64,000 nucleotides of DNA from Hemibagrus wyckioides (lineage: Eukaryota > Chordata > Actinopteri > Siluriformes > Bagridae). The position numbers and the translations under genes are program-made. The first letter of the stretch is position 1. The number at the start of each line of letters is the position of its first letter. Positions 62,744 to 64,000 of this stretch are shown here, in pieces. The notes below the pieces were generated by a model that saw only the letters and a program-made list of their open reading frames with translations, did no database searches and had not been told where the DNA came from. Location of the stretch: the NCBI RefSeq assembly GCF_019097595.1, contig NC_080734.1, positions 16,085,892 through 16,149,891 on the forward strand, given 5' to 3'.

Positions 62744-63420
62744 ACCCACTGTCTACTTTATTAGGAATACTGGTATATCTTCACATATTGTTATACATAC
62801 AATCACTGCACACTTTACACGGAACACCTAAAAACTACGCATGCTGTTATATATAACTGCTGTGCACTTTATTAGGAACAATTGGATTTCATTGCAGCCA
62901 ATCATGTCAGTGCAGTGCAATGCATAAAACCATGCAGATACAGGGCAAAAAGCTTTAGTTAATGTTCACATCTCACATCAGAACAAAAGAAGAAGTGTGA
63001 TCACTGTGACTTTGATTGTGGCATGGTTGTCGGTGCCAGATGGGCTACTTCCAGTATTTCAGAAACTGCAGACCTTGGTTTTTTCACACACAGGAGTCTC
63101 TTTTGCACATAATTTTGAGGGAGTGGGTGACATTGAGTGAGGGACAACTCTGTAGATGGAAATGTCTAGCTTATAAGGCTGAGAGGGTCCACAGAAAATA
63201 GCCAGACTGGTTCAAGTGGGAAATCCCCATCTAGGAGATCAGCAGTTTCTGAAATAATCTAAACAGCCCATCTGGTACCAACATCCATGTCACGGTTACA
63301 GTCACAGAGATCACACTTCTTTTCTTCATTCTGATGTTTGATGTGAACATTAACCTGCATGGTTGTATGCATTGTGCTTCTGCCATATGATCGTCTGATT
63401 AAACAACTAGATGAATGTGT
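62744..63420. mobile_element. Foldback relic of Tc1 ends
   Basis: 62744-62880 holds three tandem variants of a Tc1 end (CTACTTTATTAGGAATAC, CACACTTTACACGGAACAC, GCACTTTATTAGGAACA) about 56 bases apart. 62915-63075 and 63238-63390 are long inverted arms: the first reads GGCATGGTTGTCGGTGCCAG then ATGGGCT and ATTTCAGAAACTGC; the second is its diverged reverse complement (GCAGTTTCTGAAAT, AGCCCATCTGGTACCAACAT). No coding capacity. Confidence 0.7.
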
Positions 63421-64000
63421 ATATAGAAGGTATATAGAAGGAGTATAGAACAGAATGTTTCCTAGTTTAGCATCACTGGATTAAAATAGAGTAAATAAAA
63501 ATAAATAAAAATTTTAAAAAACCCAATAGAACCACCTGCAGCACTTAACAGACACAGAGTGCATTGTATCCCGGATATATACACATATTAATGGTTTATT
63601 TGTTTATTTATGCCATTTAATTTCCAATGAAGCACTGGATTCAATAAAACACATCATTGTCAGAGTCCTTCTCTGAGTGGACACACTACAGGGTGGTCCG
63701 GAGTCTTCTCCAATTATTAATGCTATACACTTGCAAAAACCACTAAATCTATAAAAATAAAATAAAGAAACTTCTTCAGGCTTGGATGACAAAAAGCATG
63801 TTAAAACATATTAATTGTTTATTTGTTCCTTAATGCCATAACTCTTTTCCCTCCATCATGAACAACCACATGACAGGTTCATTTACTGAAATTATTAGAA
63901 TAAGAAGCTCAAATTTCTCCAATAACTAAATCTACAGATACGAACAGCACATACCTAATGTTTAGAATAAATCTCTACGTGCATCAAAAAGAAGGTCCTT

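Overview
The window is vertebrate nuclear DNA, almost certainly from a ray-finned (teleost) fish. The signs are small exons with GT-AG (and one GC-AG) introns, two near-identical full-length Tc1-type transposons and several Tc1-derived deletion elements, very dense microsatellites (CA, TA, GA, GATA/GACA), and short dispersed repeats of fish type. The order of fish is not resolved. There is no operon structure and no prokaryotic feature.

Two protein-coding genes are supported, both on the minus strand. At the left end (68-6364) is most of an ADAP/FYB-family adaptor gene. Its eight coding exons join in phase into 801 codons, and it runs off the left edge just as the first helically extended SH3 domain should begin. 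I call it fyb2-like, because its N-terminus resembles FYB2 as I remember it and because it lies beside DAB1. From 22324 to 48804 are ten exons of DAB1 (disabled-1), the Reelin-pathway adaptor. They encode 463 residues from the middle of the PTB domain to the C-terminus. The missing N-terminal exons must lie beyond 64000, so 48805-64000 is read as DAB1 intron. A candidate alternative DAB1 terminal exon (12760-12804) lies 10 kb downstream of the main stop.

Layout: 1-6364 fyb2; 6365-12759 intergenic DNA and a possible alternative DAB1 3'UTR; 12808-22323 DNA downstream of the main DAB1 stop, with a nested transposon (Tc1 inside a hAT-like element, 14037-16023); 22324-48804 DAB1 exons separated by introns full of satellites and transposon relics; 48805-64000 a large DAB1 intron with a second full-length Tc1 (51244-52491), three further Tc1 derivatives and several long simple repeats.

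Points of most interest: a GC-AG first intron and a 23-nt microexon in the fyb2 gene; apparent absence of the DAB1 exon that carries the NIYQ tyrosine in mammals, so that splicing would create a hybrid YQVP site; a 21-codon DAB1 cassette I cannot match to the mammalian protein; splice sites of DAB1 embedded in CT or TG microsatellites; an intact DD34E transposase and a sister copy with a lost stop codon; and a foldback structure made from Tc1 ends. I found no novel multi-gene system.
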